A stretch of DNA of 64,000 nt from Gaertneriomyces semiglobifer (GCA_025558075.1 JAHLKF010000007.1:434001-498000); one strand, 5' to 3'. Shown: positions 12,501 to 23,901, counted from the stretch's first letter. The notes: generated from the sequence alone by a model not told the origin. Numbers and translations are program-made.

Positions 12501-13905
12501 TTTTCTTTCAATCTCTGGACAATGGTTGGCGAGCTGCTTTGGAAATAGACTGGATTCATTGTGCCGATTCACCAAACCGGTGAGAGAATGGACTAGTATT
12601 GAAAGGAGAACGATTATGGAAACAGCACTGGAAATGGACGGTGAAGGGGATACCCCTACGTCATCGAACTATGCGATGGAAACGGGAGTATCCCCAGTTC
12701 CACCAGTGCCCGAAGCCAGTTTGGGATTCAGTATACCGCTCCAGCTATGGAGAATGACGGACTTTATTTTCCGCTTCGGCATGGACGTGGTACGTGGTCC
12801 GTCGTTTTTGGTCAGATATGCGTTTTTACACCATCTCACTACCTGTTACGTGCTAGGATAATCTTTTCACATCCGCTGGTGACGCGGCGATCGAAGAATA
12901 CATTCGCGAGTGCTTAGATACCGGCGCAGAAATGGATTTGTCCTTTCTGATACTGGATCCGCCTTCTCACTCGCGAGAAAGTAGCGCTGCCTCTTCACCC
13001 GTCGAGAATCACTCAAGAAGACCGTCAACGGCCGAGAGCGAGGCTTCAGATAGCGGTCAGCGTACGCCTGTGGATAGGCGATCGAGTGTACAAATTGATT
13101 TGGAGGCATTGCTCGCTAAGCATGAAAGCCTCCGCCCACAGTCTCTTCTAGGTCTTGCGAGCTCGGTGCAGTTTCCGGATACTGTCACCGTGGCGAAGCC
13201 TGCCCGCAATGCTGGAAGGGCGAGCTCGATCAGGTCAATGGCAGAGACGTTGATCAAGTTCTTAGACAGTCTCGCTGAACCTGTGGTGCCGAGCTCGATG
13301 TCATTGCGTTGCATTCAGGAAGGGTACTTAACGTTTGCTGCAGCCCGTCAGACGGTGCATCGCCTTCCGGCAGCGAACTACCATTCTTTCAAATATGTCA
13401 TCAAATTTTTAAGGGCGATCGTTGAAAGTTATAAAGGACGCGGTGAGCTGTCTGCTGAAAGGATTGGTAAGAGCTAAGGGTTATTGCCCAGTTTTGACTG
13501 CTAGTAACTGTTCTGTGTGGTCACTCGAACACCACAGCCGAGATTTTCGCGCCGATTCTGCTTCGGATACCGACACAATCTGATGATGCGGTGGTCACCG
13601 CATCTAAATCGGAGAACACCGTAACGCGAAATAGCAACAAACGCGGCGTCACGGCAACGTCTAGGTATGCGACGGTTACTACTAGCAAAGCAGGTACCAG
13701 TCAGGCGGTTGGAGCGACCACCACCATGGTTGGTGGGGGAACCGGGTCCTACATGGTCTCCAGGACCAGTGCGTCAGTAGCAACTGTGGGACCTACGTCG
13801 AATGCTACCCGCGCACCTGCGGATAGCGCCGAGGAAGTACTCTCTAGGAAGCGGCGAATGTTTTTGATGCAGATGTTAGATCTCAGTAATCCGGAGATAG
13901 ACTGA
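9576..13905 (+). CDS. OCRL: OCRL/INPP5B-type inositol polyphosphate 5-phosphatase
   Basis: Thirteen exons: 9576-10107, 10174-10561, 10624-10728, 10787-10904, 10965-11081, 11144-11439, 11496-11604, 11658-11767, 11826-11982, 12045-12224, 12283-12789, 12857-13466 and 13538-13905, giving about 1198 aa. It should remove the 5-phosphate from PI(4,5)P2 on endosomal and ciliary membranes. The catalytic domain (about 307-644) shows FVGTYNVNGQ, GFQELDL, MGNKGAAAIRF, FVDSHLAA, FLGDLNYRI, SFCDRILW and MSDHKPVSG. An ASH domain follows (EFGAVRFMAPVTKSVVLENQ). The C-terminus is a RhoGAP-like fold (LFTSAGDAAIEEYIRECLDT, FLDSLAEPVVP, AEIFAPILLR) lacking the catalytic arginine finger, as in human OCRL. The N-terminal 180 aa may be a PH domain; an intron near 9933-9996 has good borders but wrong phase, so the frame is kept unspliced there. 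Confidence 0.92.
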
Positions 13906-14512
13906 TGTATCGCGTAAAATAGCATTTTTTCATGTTGGGGACACTTGAAGCAGGCCGATCACTCGCTCTTGTCCGGGCACTGTCAGCATTCTCTAATAAT
14001 GGTTCACGTTTAAGAAGCTGTGCTCTGTGGTCTGATACATAAGGGTGACATGAAAGATTCGCTCTAAGCGGAAAGTATAGTCAATGGAGGCCCTTTTCTT
14101 GTCCCTCAGATAGAACTTCTACGCCTCGTTCGGGGAAGCCTGCTCGCCAGCACCCGCATCAGAAGTATTCTCAGCTCTTCTGTAAGGGCAGTTACGCCGG
14201 TTGCGTACTCAAAGAGGGCCGTGCTGTGTTTTTGGCAACATCCTCCTCGATTGCCCCCGTAATACTCGTGATGCTTGTCATCATTCTTGTGCGTTTATTG
14301 GCGAGATAACTGGAAGTACCTTTTGTGCTGCCACTGAGCAAAGCCCATTCGTAATGTGTGGAAAAAGATACTTTGATGAACTTCAGTTCTCTTCTGGGGC
14401 AAGAGTGATGTGCAGGAAACGAACGCGCTTTTATAGTGGCGGTCGATAGCAACTCGTCAGAACCATCCCACAATAAACACTCACAAGTACCAGTACACAC
14501 ACACACACGAAA
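13906..14512. other. Intergenic region with short CA repeat
   Basis: About 600 bp between the OCRL-like gene and HEM14. No frame looks coding on either strand. A dinucleotide (ac) run at about 14495-14508 sits immediately upstream of the HEM14 ATG, in its presumed 5' leader. Confidence 0.5.
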
Positions 14513-16294
14513 ATGGGCACGCCACAAAGGATAGCAGTTCTTGGCGGCGGTATTTCCGGTCTTTCCACAGCTTACTACTTGTCGAAGCTGCTCCCGAAAT
14601 CATGTTCCATTACGTTATTCGAAAAAGATCACATCGGCGGTTGGATCCGGTCGGAGCGCCATGGCGGTCATTTGTTTGAACTGGGCCCACGAACGTTGAG
14701 GCCGAGTGGTGAAGCGGGTGCAGCTGTGTTAGATATGGTGTGTGTTTTCCGTAGGTCTGTTATGGTTTGTTGCACGTTCGTGCAAGGCGGTCTGTGTTCC
14801 TGACTGACTCTTGTTTGCATTCCTTTTTTGTTCTTTGTTGTGTGTGCGGGTATTAGGCGTACCAATTAGGTCTGCAGTCGGAGATAGTGACGACCTCCAA
14901 AACTTCGCCTGCTGCTTTGAATCGCTACATCTATCAAAACTCATTGCTGCAGAAACTCCCATCCTCGGCACTGGAGATTTTGTCACCCTTTAATGACAAC
15001 ACACCGGCGCTGAAAGGGTTATTACTGAGCATTCTTCGTGAACCCTTTGTGCGCCCGTCAACATTGAAGGACGAGAGCATCCATTCCTTCGTTCAGAGAC
15101 GGTTCGGCAAGAATGTGGCTGACAACCTGATCTCGGCATTGGTTCATGGTATCTATGCCGGCAATGCCAAGGAGTTGAGTGTCAAGAGTTGCATGCCGTT
15201 CTTGTGGGATGCAGAAAAACGGCATGGTAGTGTTACAAGAGGTCTCATGGCTCCACCGAGGCCTGCTGACATGTCTGCTCGAAAGTATAAGATTACCGAC
15301 AAGGAGGTGTTACGGTTCATTAGAGATATTCAGAGCAAAAGCAGTATCTACACGTTCCGAAAGGGTATGCAGACTCTGCCGGATGCATTGAGGCACACCC
15401 TTGAGAATTCAGCAAACGTGCAGATCGTACGAGCAGAGGTTGAAAGGATATCCAAAACGGACAATTATACTGTAGGTTTTCTGAGAACAACATCTTTTTT
15501 GTGTTACCCTTTTTTTCGCGATTCTGCTTGTGAGTCCGTTGCACTGAGATGTGTTTTCGTAGGTGATCACCAAAAACTCGTCAGAGCCAACGACCCACGA
15601 CCGAATCATCAGCGCCCTCCCAGCCGCCCAGCTTTCCAAAATCCTATCCACCGCCACCACTACCACCAGCAGCAACGGCATTCGTAACGGCATGCTTAAT
15701 ACCCATTTGGCATCCATCCGAGGCGTCGACGTAGCTGTTGTGAATATGGCGTTTCGAGGGACCCATCACACTGTCCTCCCGATCAACGGATTCGGATACC
15801 TCATCCCGGCCACGGAACACACCACCCCCGTGCTCGGCACCGTTTTTGACTCGTGTGCCGTCCCCGAACAAGACAACGGACACGAAACGAGACTGACCGT
15901 CATGCTCGGTGGACACAAGTTTGATGCTTTTTTTGGAACTGCAGATAATGACGTATCCTCCTCTTCCACTGCCGCTTCCTTGTATGACCGTGTAAAAGAG
16001 ACCGCTGTGCATGCTGTTCAGCACCAGTTGGGTGTCAATGACCAACCTGAAGTCGTGAATGCCGTGGTTCATCGCCAGTGTATCCCCCAGTATCGCGTCG
16101 GGCATAACGAAACGCTGCAGAATCTGCATGCGGAGTTGCGAGCGGATTTCCCGGGCTTGTCGGTGGTTGGGGCTAGCTATTGTGGAGTGAGTGTCAACGA
16201 TTGTGTTAAGGTAGCTCGTGATGTAGCATGTAACGTAGCTGCTGGGGAGATAGTTACGGGTTTGGAGAGCGCCCAGGAAAGCAGTACAATATAG
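14513..16294 (+). CDS. HEM14: Protoporphyrinogen oxidase
   Basis: Exons 14513-14737, 14857-15471 and 15563-16294 join in phase to 523 aa, normal for the eukaryotic enzyme. It oxidises protoporphyrinogen IX to protoporphyrin IX with FAD and oxygen at the inner mitochondrial membrane, the penultimate step of haem synthesis. The FAD dinucleotide motif IAVLGGGISGLSTAYYL is at residues 7-23, followed by ITLFEKDHIGGWIRSE and the substrate-region FELGPRTLRP. The middle has FVQRRFGKNVADNLISALVHGIYAG and the C-terminus GLSVVGASYCGVSVNDCV, the second FAD-contacting segment. No cleavable presequence is obvious, as is usual for this protein. The ATG is directly preceded by the CA repeat leader. Confidence 0.94.
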
Positions 16295-16394
16295 GTTAGA
16301 TAGCGCCTAAGGAAGACAGTTCAAAAGCATATATCTTATCAAGTTTCTACCGCTAACTATAAAGCGCCTAATCATCTCTACAGAAAGGTTCTTC

Positions 16395-18635
16395 CTAAGT
16401 AGATGGTTTCCACCTCAAGAACTTTTCGCCATCGCCAATCCTCTCACATCTCGTTTCCAGTATGCCTTCCACACGTTGCCGCACCGCCCAAATCTCCTTC
16501 CGTCTGTGCCGACTTCGACCAGTCTCGGCTGGGTCTTTGATGTATTCCATGTATCGCGCCCCGCCGGCATTCTCAGGAATTTGTGTCAACGGTGCAAGGA
16601 TTTCATTGTTCATGAAGGAGCCCCAGTGATCAGCAAACCTAGATAATGGAGGAAGCCATTCAGTGTTCAGCGCGAGAGTAACTCTTTGTTGCCATTATTG
16701 AGACTCACCATTCCAAGATCTCCTCGGCAGTCATCGCGAAAGCGCCAGACGTACTGGTTTCGCCAGAGACAACCTTGCGCACATCCTCTTCACTAGGCAA
16801 GCCTGTGACGGTACGATGAACGTAGCTATTATACGTTTTAGCGTTATCCAACGCCAAGTGAACCGCTTCCTCTGGATCAAAGTAGAGTGTGCGCAAGTCT
16901 TTATCGCTCAAACTTTCCGACGACAGCACTTTGTTAGCGTGCATCGACAACCCGTGCGTGATTCGGTACGCCATTTGATAGCTTGACGCGATATCCAACT
17001 CTTTGGCCCGCGTAATGGCTTCCACTATTATATGTCCCGAAACGCCGTCCAAATTCCGCATTCTATCCAGTGATACCGTTGCCCATTCAGACTTCTCCGT
17101 TTCAAGCGCCTTCCGAATAGCTTGGTAGCTCGTGTGGTTAAAGCAGCGTTCAAATGGTAACCGCAGAGACTCATTGAGACTCCAGGCGTTCCACATACTC
17201 TTCGGAGGGGCCGCAGCGGCAAACTCGTCTATTGTGAGATTCAAGGCTCGTAGGTCGCTGGTTTTCGATGAACAAATCCTTTCTGTTAATGCCTCTAGAC
17301 GATCGGCTGGGATATAATGGCTGGCAAACCCTGATAAGCTGTGATGGGCAATGATTGGCGGTTAGCCACACTACTTAGGTGTTGAGAATTGAAACAGACT
17401 GACGTACACTAATTCCATACCACGGAGTTTCTTGCCAGTAAGAGCCAAGTACTTTCCGACTCTGCTGCCGTCAGGCAAGCGAGCAAGAAAAAAACTCAAG
17501 CCTGGATCAGGCAAGCTGCCGTATACGCCTGGGCCAATTGAGACAATGGAATTCTCAGTTGCAATGCGGATAGGAGCGTTCATTGTAAGGCCAAGCTGGT
17601 CATTGCCTACAGATGGAAGCAACAGTCAGACGACTGTGGGAGCACACTTGAGATCACCTACAACATTGTACACCCACCTACAGGCCCATCCATAATGGCA
17701 ACCAAAGGGGTGTCCAACGTGGCAACAAGATGATCCAGCGGGAACTTGAGTTTCGCCCGGTGAATGGAGGTAGATGTTTCATCTTTTAACGGGGTTGCCA
17801 GTTCTAGAAGCGATACGAAGAGGATTAGCAGTTGCACGGCTCTCGAATGCAATCTGAACTACGTACCATTCGCCTGGGTTCGAGCGTCGGCTACTTTCAG
17901 CACGATGACATTTGCATTGTCCGTATCAGCGGCCTGCTCGAGCAGACAAGAGACGAAATGTATCAGCCACAACACATCAGCGATGGGCGTATGTTTGTAA
18001 TATGCAGCTGCACAGACTTTGCGACCTTAAAATGGGCGTGAAGCGTTCGAATGGTTTCCTCGTTCATGCTTGTCAGGCTGTTGGGGCTGACATCGATCAT
18101 CCGGCCGTTCTCGTTTCGTATGAGGTGCACTGGCTCAAGAGAATCAATAGGGACGGTTGAAGGAGCGCTTGCGAGGCATATTCTAGACGACTTGGACGAA
18201 GGTCAGTTACGTGTGCTCGAATGACCAAACGCCCCTTCTGGCGTTCAACGCCTTTGCATCAATGCAAAGGAATGTGCCGTCACGTTAATGACTCTAGCCC
18301 GACAGGACGACATGGCTAAAGCGATAAGGATATGACGGCTCTTAAGCTTTTCGCCGATCCCGGAGAGGAAGGAGTACCACAATTGCCCTCGCCTCCTCCG
18401 TAGTGGGATATGGCGGTGTATTCCAGCCTTCGTTGTAATAACGGTCACAGTAACTCACCTGAAAGGCATAGTGCCTCCTAGCATGGCAGTTGACGGGGAT
18501 GGGACGGTGTGGAGAGGATAGTGAAGAGCAGAGCGATGGTGACAAGTCTTGTATACGAGATCGAAATGCTGATGATGGGCGGTGATGTAGCGCTACTAAG
18601 CGCCCATTACATCGAGCTCTTAGTGAGCGCAACAT
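16395..18635 (-). CDS. Degenerate 3-hydroxyisobutyryl-CoA hydrolase-like protein, possibly mitoribosomal mS47
   Basis: Minus strand, crotonase fold. Resolved exons: 17867-17936, 17678-17803, 17408-17606, 16709-17338 and 16395-16638; an upstream exon ends at 18026, and the first exon starts near 18635 with an Arg/Ser-rich, presequence-like N-terminus (MLRSLRARCNGRLVALHHR). An exon between 18181 and 18458 is unresolved. Family blocks are clear: SPNSLTSMNEETIRTLHAHF, TPLVAIMDGPV, RIATENSIVSI, YLALTGKKLRGMEL, GFASHYIPADRLE and KALETEKSEWA. Active-site features of true hydrolases are missing: no CAGGD after the VIVLK strand, DGPVGNDQLGLT where GGGVG forms the oxyanion hole, and SIGPGVYGSLPD instead of the MPE glutamate. 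In fungi an HIBCH homologue is the mitoribosomal small-subunit protein mS47, so a structural role is likely. Shares a roughly 200-bp divergent promoter with NDUFA12. Confidence 0.8.
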
Positions 18636-18839
18636 CCCGATGGCAGGTAGTTGTGTGGGTTACTTTTATACTGAAGAGAGTGAGCATATATTCTCCGCGT
18701 GTGTGAAAGTTGTTACTGGGTTACGAAGGAGGCCGTCTCCACGTTCTTTGCACACACAACCACACGCACTCTTCAAAGCAGACACACCATCCGACGGTCT
18801 CTATATACTTATACCTGCCTGAGATATAGAAGGATCACG

Positions 18840-19548
18840 ATGAGTGCCTACATGGATGGTAGGTGATTGCTACTGTGCGAAGTGCCGAGTCCTTGCTAAC
18901 CGAGTATCTTTTGCCCATGTTCCGCAGCCTTCTCCGGCCTGGTAAGTCTACAGTTCTCGAATACATTGCATTGGGATAGCGGTGCCTCATGCTTTCCATG
19001 CAATTTTAGGCGAAAGCCATCATGACGAATGGCCCTCGACGAGCATTGAGACAAATCTTGACCATGTGCGTATAGTTTTGTTCAAAGATCTGGAAGCTAG
19101 ATTCATAGTAATTGGAAACGAACTTGTAGCAACCAACCTCGTGTTGGCAAATTCGTCGGAGAGGATTCCTTTGGTAACCAGTACTTTGAGAACCGGAACG
19201 ATATTGTTCTGCGTGACCGTTGGGTAGAATACAAGAAGTGGAACTATGATGCCACTCAGGTTCCCCCCGAATGGTAAGCGTTTGCGTTTTGAGCACACTC
19301 TGCGTTGCCTTGCGTGCGTCGAACTTGAAGACCTCATTTGCACGACGCTGATCTTTTTTTATAGGCACCAGTGGCTTACTCACATTACAGACGATATCCC
19401 CAGCGCACAGACGTTGCCAAGACCGTTCTTTTCGCCAGAGAAGCCGTTGGAGAATGTGAGCGGCAGTGCTGCAGCATACAAGCCGTACAGCACAACAGTA
19501 CCCAAGTACAGCGCATGGAAGCCTGAAGTCAGGGAGCGACAGGGATAG
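18840..19548 (+). CDS. NDUFA12: NADH dehydrogenase (complex I) subunit NDUFA12/B17.2
   Basis: Five exons: 18840-18858, 18928-18941, 19010-19065, 19130-19273 and 19365-19548, joining in phase to 138 aa, the usual length. It is an accessory subunit of mitochondrial complex I at the matrix arm/membrane arm junction. Diagnostic blocks: VGKFVGEDSFGNQYFEN, RDRWVEYKKWNYDATQVPPEW, HQWLTHITDDIPS and the C-terminal YKPYSTTVPKYSAWKP. The second exon is a 14-nt microexon (AFSGL), required to keep phase between the ATG exon and the exon at 19010. The alternative would be an internal start at the ATG at 19022. Its presence means this fungus has a conventional complex I. Confidence 0.9.
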
Positions 19549-20428
19549 GTTATTTAGAATATCTCCAACCCCCACAAAGCGAAATTATTGTTTGATTTTT
19601 CTCTCTCTTTTTGCTTGTTGAGAGCCATATTCATTTATGGCCTCCCGGACCCTACCCTCTCCCATTCCACCATCGAATCCAAATCATACCACAGTAGCGC
19701 GGAGCGGAACATGGAGGTGCGCACCGTGAACCTCGTAACAATGAAAAAAAGAACATATCTATTGCCATTATTTCGTGATGCCATGAAAACGTGAAAGATG
19801 CGAGAGAAGAAAGCCTAGTCGGACCGCTCATGCCCAACGCAGCATGTCTGGACCTGCTGTGAGATCTCATTTCCAAAAGTCCCTCACCGGTCCTGTCCAT
19901 GTTATAGTCACGTGCCTACTTTAATCAATTAACCAGTGGCTCGCCCTTTGACGCTTGTGGCTTGGCTGTTCGGTGAGTGTTGTGCTGTTGTGCCTCTCTC
20001 TTATTGATTCACTTAGTATGCACCCAACGAGGCGGGTGGGAAAAAGGGAAAAAGGTCCGTGGACCATCGAGCGCCTTGTGTTGTGAGGGGAACTACTGTA
20101 ATACTCACTTCACTTTCTCCTTCATCGATGCCATGATATACAACCCCACTTGACTCGCTCAATTGAACTGAGTGAAATGACTCGACTTGACTGAGTGAGT
20201 GAACCACTATTGTTTGGGCTTATCGCGTTGGGCGCATTGTGTTTGTGTGGGATTGATGCAGGTAAGCTTAATAAGGAAGGAGGTAGTTTCTGAACACTCT
20301 TCTGCAGAATTCGAACACTCTCCTGCAGAACTATCAACTAACTGCTTGCAGCGCAAACACATCAAGCATACCTCATACATCTCACACACATAAGTGTCAT
20401 ACCTAACCAACCCATATATACCGGAGCA
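19549..20428. other. Intergenic region with short direct repeat
   Basis: About 880 bp with no convincing coding frame. At 20292-20309 and 20313-20330 an 18-bp element (gaacactct, one variable base, ctgcagaa) occurs twice with a 21-bp period, about 100 bp upstream of the next gene. Around 20155-20205 there are several imperfect copies of gactgagt/actcagtc-like words. Both could be promoter elements; nothing proves it. Confidence 0.45.
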
Positions 20429-21201
20429 ATGCGTGACGACTTTATCGCCCTCAGCTCGGACGTGGTCGCCACCACCATGTATGTCCCGTCGTCCACGGCC
20501 GACGCCCGGGACACCATGGACACCCTTGTCGACGTCGACTCCGCTCAGGCCGGCGCGTTGGGCTCCGCCGCTCGCAAACCTGTTCCTTACAAGGCTCGTA
20601 GAATCACCACTCAGACCTTGGCCAGGCGTGCCGTCTCGGAAGCAAAATTAGACCAGCTAATGACCGCGCCTGGCTTGTTTGCCGACCCTGTCATGGACAG
20701 AGAAAATGTCGTCGATGCCATTGTCCGCCAGGTAAACGTTTTATAAAACAGACGTCGGTGCACCGAAAAAATACTCATCCATTCTTCTAGGCCGAGTTGA
20801 ATAATGATCGTCGGGCCAAAACCATCATCAAAGAACTCCATGCTCGTATTACGTCTTCCGGTGCGGTCGACTATGAAGACATCATGCAAGTCCTACTCAC
20901 CGAGGCGCGTCGGATCCAGTGGGAACGCGCAGAAGAACGAGCAGCCGGTCACCACCGTGCCCCTAATGCGTTCGTCACCAACAACACGATTGAACAGCAC
21001 CGCATGAGATTACAGGCTTCCATGCACGACCCCATTCGAGACCAAGCCATCATTCGTGAAATGTACGACAAGGTCACCCCTGCTGGCGCTGCCGATATCG
21101 ATGGTATGATGGAAATCCTTGTAAGAGAGGGCGTTCAAGCCGCTGAGCAAAGGCGCAGTCGCTATGGTCGCCGGTCGAGTCCTCTTATGGCCAAACTTTA
21201 A
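20429..21201 (+). CDS. Orphan protein with internal two-fold repeat
   Basis: Exons 20429-20731 and 20791-21201 join in phase (intron gtaaac...ctag) to 237 aa. I do not recognise the family. Codon choice is strongly C-ending (gtcgccaccacc, gtcgacgtcgac), unlike most neighbours, as in highly expressed genes. The N-terminal 70 aa are polar, without signal peptide. Two segments resemble each other: RRAKTIIKELHARITSSGAV followed by DYEDIMQVLLTEA, and RDQAIIREMYDKVTPAGAA followed by DIDGMMEILVREG. Each has a helix, a TxxGA turn and a D-ID/E-hydrophobic helix, each followed by a basic tail (WERAEERAAGHH, AAEQRRSRYGRR). The pattern suggests two copies of a small helical module, perhaps EF-hand-like in shape though no calcium loop is visible. 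Function unknown. Confidence 0.78.
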
Positions 21202-22751
21202 AAAAGACAACATGTCATCGGCTTTTGGAAGGTGCACCTCAAGTTGAAAGTTCCCTTTGTTTTACGTTATTCTCCCTGTACATCCTTTTTTGAGTGACCC
21301 TTTTGTTTCCTTTTTTGTACAATACATGCATGTTCTACTATTCGTCCTGTTTCAAACATGCGTATATTTGGGCAGACGTCAGAGCGACAAAAGTGAAGAG
21401 AAGCGGAAAGCAGAAAAGAGGCAGCTTTTTGACATGATTCTGACACACCCTCGACAACATCCTCATCTCTCACACCAATTGGTACACGTTGCAGAATAAG
21501 ATGGACGGAGGAGAGTCTGAGACGCCCTTTTATAGCGATCCGATCACAGCATCACCATTTAACGTGTCACGTGGCCAGCCAACAGCGTGGGCCTACGACA
21601 ACTGTGCCACCAATGCATCCAATAAGAAGACTGTGCCACTGACACGGCAATGAGCGTCTGGGAACCCAAACGCACCTCGCGACTACAAAAGGGCTTCCCT
21701 CAGCGTCCTCCTCCTCACGCTGCAACATTCTCAAAAGCGGATATCATTGAAGATCATAACCGGTCTGAACAAGCGCCAAGTGCAGGTAAGGTGCACAGTT
21801 AACACAGTCTCTGTCGGGACATCTAGTCAGGAACGTTAGTGTGACCAATAGCCAGTTATGTGGAGGCCGAGTCTGCTGCGTGGACACGTCGCGTGCGCGT
21901 GGTTCTCTCGGATCGGCAGGTGTTCGTCCCTGGGGGAAGGTAAAACCTGTCCGGTTCTGTTCAGCGTCGCCAGGCGTGGAGTTGAGGCTGGTCCGACCAT
22001 TGGTCACACGCGTTCCGCTGTCGACCTTTCTGACCGTGAGCAATAGCCACTTATGTGGAGGCCGAGTCTGCTGCGTGGACACGTCGCGTGCGCGTGGTTC
22101 TCTCGGATTGGCAGGTGTTCGTCCCTGGGGGAAGGTAAAACCTGTCCGGTTCTGTTCAGCGTCGCCAAGCGTGGAGTTGAGGCTAGTCCGACCATTGCTC
22201 ACACCCAGAGTCGACGGCTAGGTGTTGCGACTTGTCCAGTTATTTTACTCACTTGGGCTTGTTGCTAGAACGTCTAGCTCTTTACGGCACGGATGGCGCG
22301 TGTCATTGCGGCATGGAAATGAGAGCAGATACCTGCTGGAGTGAACTCTCCTGTCTCTGAACTTGAGGAGGATCTTTTGCGCTCTGGAACAGACTCTGTC
22401 GAGTAACAACTGCACGTCGACATGCATGTTGGTAGAAACCCGGTCGACAGTAAGCAGGACAATGAATCGCTACTGCTAACCGTCTGACCGAGTCTTCTGC
22501 CCGGTTCCCTGCCCCCTAATAGCTCCGTCGACAGTGGCCGCAATGAGTACTGGATATGTTTTGTCTTTGTCGCTACAATAGATTAATATATTAATGTTTC
22601 CTTTTGCTTCATTTTTGATTTCACTTTTAACTTTTGTCCAACGCGTTCTCTGCGGACAAAATCCATTTCGTTCCAAAGCCATTTCGACAATCCCAGATCC
22701 AGTGCCTCCAATCACCTCACAACCAACACCACCAAAAAAGAGGAAACCACC
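21202..22751. other. Long intergenic stretch holding a tandem duplication
   Basis: About 1.5 kb without a supportable gene. It contains the 195-bp tandem duplication listed separately. The rest is AT-rich with T-runs near 21290-21320. Reading frames that stay open through the repeats on both strands are a by-product of the repeat and have no codon signature. Confidence 0.5.
21846..22204. repeat. 195-bp tandem duplication, two copies
   Basis: Copy one runs from 21846 to about 22040 and copy two, slightly shortened, from 22041 to about 22204. Both start caatagcca(g/c)ttatgtggag and end near accattg(g/c)tcacac. By eye they differ at about five positions over 164 bp, so the duplication is recent. 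Copies are GC-rich and lack stops in some frames on both strands. No terminal inverted repeats or target duplications are evident. Confidence 0.9.
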
Positions 22752-23315
22752 ATGCCGATTCCCAAAGCACATCTCGAAACTCAGCTTAAAGAAAAGCTGC
22801 AAGCAGAACACATTGTACGTATATACACACCCCAACTCTCCATTTTTGGGGAACTTGCGTTTCAATCTCTTTGTTGTGTTCAGTTTTGGTCTTTCTATGG
22901 TCATTGTACACGATATGTCTCTTTTGTTTCTCCTGCCCCCGCTTGGGCTTGGGTTGATGACGCTTATTCATATTTGAGGCTGGAAACTATTGAAAAACAA
23001 AAAACTAACGTCCTTGCTGTGTGTTGTTGTGGTGGTGTAGGAAGTCATCGATACCTCGAATGGGTGTGGACAATCTTTTGATGTCGTGATCGTTTCCAAG
23101 ATGTTTGCTGGAAAACCCTTGTTACAACGACACCGGTAAGTCCTTTCTTCCCTACGTTGTACCTTTTCGTTTGATTTTCTGATTTTCTGATGTCTATTTT
23201 CTTTTATTCGTACAGGTTGGTGAATGAAGCGTTGAAAGAAGAGATTGCTCAGATCCATGCGTTTTCACAAAAAACGTATACACCTGAGCAATGGGCAACC
23301 ATGCAAAACCAGTAA
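22752..23315 (+). CDS. BOL2: BolA2-type cytosolic iron-sulfur regulator
   Basis: Exons 22752-22814, 23041-23135 and 23216-23315 give 85 aa, the typical single BolA domain. BolA2 (yeast Bol2/Fra2) pairs with monothiol glutaredoxins in the cytosol and binds a shared [2Fe-2S] cluster for iron sensing. Visible: IPKAHLETQLKEKLQAEHI helix, EVIDTSNGCGQSFDVVIVS with the conserved Cys, then MFAGKPLLQRHRLVNEAL, the family signature with the cluster-ligand His, and a C-terminal EIAQIHAFSQKTYTPEQW. No mitochondrial presequence precedes the domain, which favours BolA2 over BolA1/3. The first intron (226 nt) is far longer than the local norm. Confidence 0.93.
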
Positions 23316-23901
23316 AAGAATTCACCACACACCCACACACACACCGCCCACTCTGGCCTAGCCCGCATTCCCGTCCTTGGCATATCAACATAAAATAAGC
23401 GAAGGTCGGCTTTTCTGCAAAGCGAGATATGAATAATGTTGGAGTGTAGCCGCTTGTGTGTATGTGTATCTCTACTGTGTGCGTATGTTGCTATCTTGGA
23501 AGTTTAGGTGTGAGTGTGGATGCGGCGGGATCTGTGGATAGAGTTCGTTATGGGTGGGGCTCTCTTTGTCCCACATTTCTTTTTGTTGAATGATGTTAGC
23601 AACTTTTAGTTATGTTTACCTTGATTCGCTGTGGGGTCCTTGTTTGAGAGATATATATAACGTGGTAGGGTTGAAATCTCTAGAGACACAAATGGGAAAG
23701 AGAAAAATAAAATGCGGAAAGAGCGTCAAAACAGCTGTACTATAGTACTAGGTTATCCTTACTCTCCACTACACGAAATATCAGGAAAAAAATAAAGAAA
23801 ACCGAAAATAACGTCTGTCTCCTCTATCTGGAGTACGCTAGTAATAACAGAACCCCACCTTCGAAAGGGCAGAGCCGCGCAATGGCCTGGAAGAGGGCTC
23901 T
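23316..23901. other. Convergent 3' region between BOL2 and SKI2
   Basis: About 590 bp of AT-rich sequence with TG/CA-rich patches near 23330 and 23455-23480. No coding frame is supported. It presumably holds both polyadenylation regions. Confidence 0.5.

Noticed and set aside
21744..22221. Long open frames on both strands through the 195-bp repeats, giving proteins with an internal repeat
   Set aside because: Openness is copied by the duplication; the two strands are open at once, there is no codon bias and no motif.
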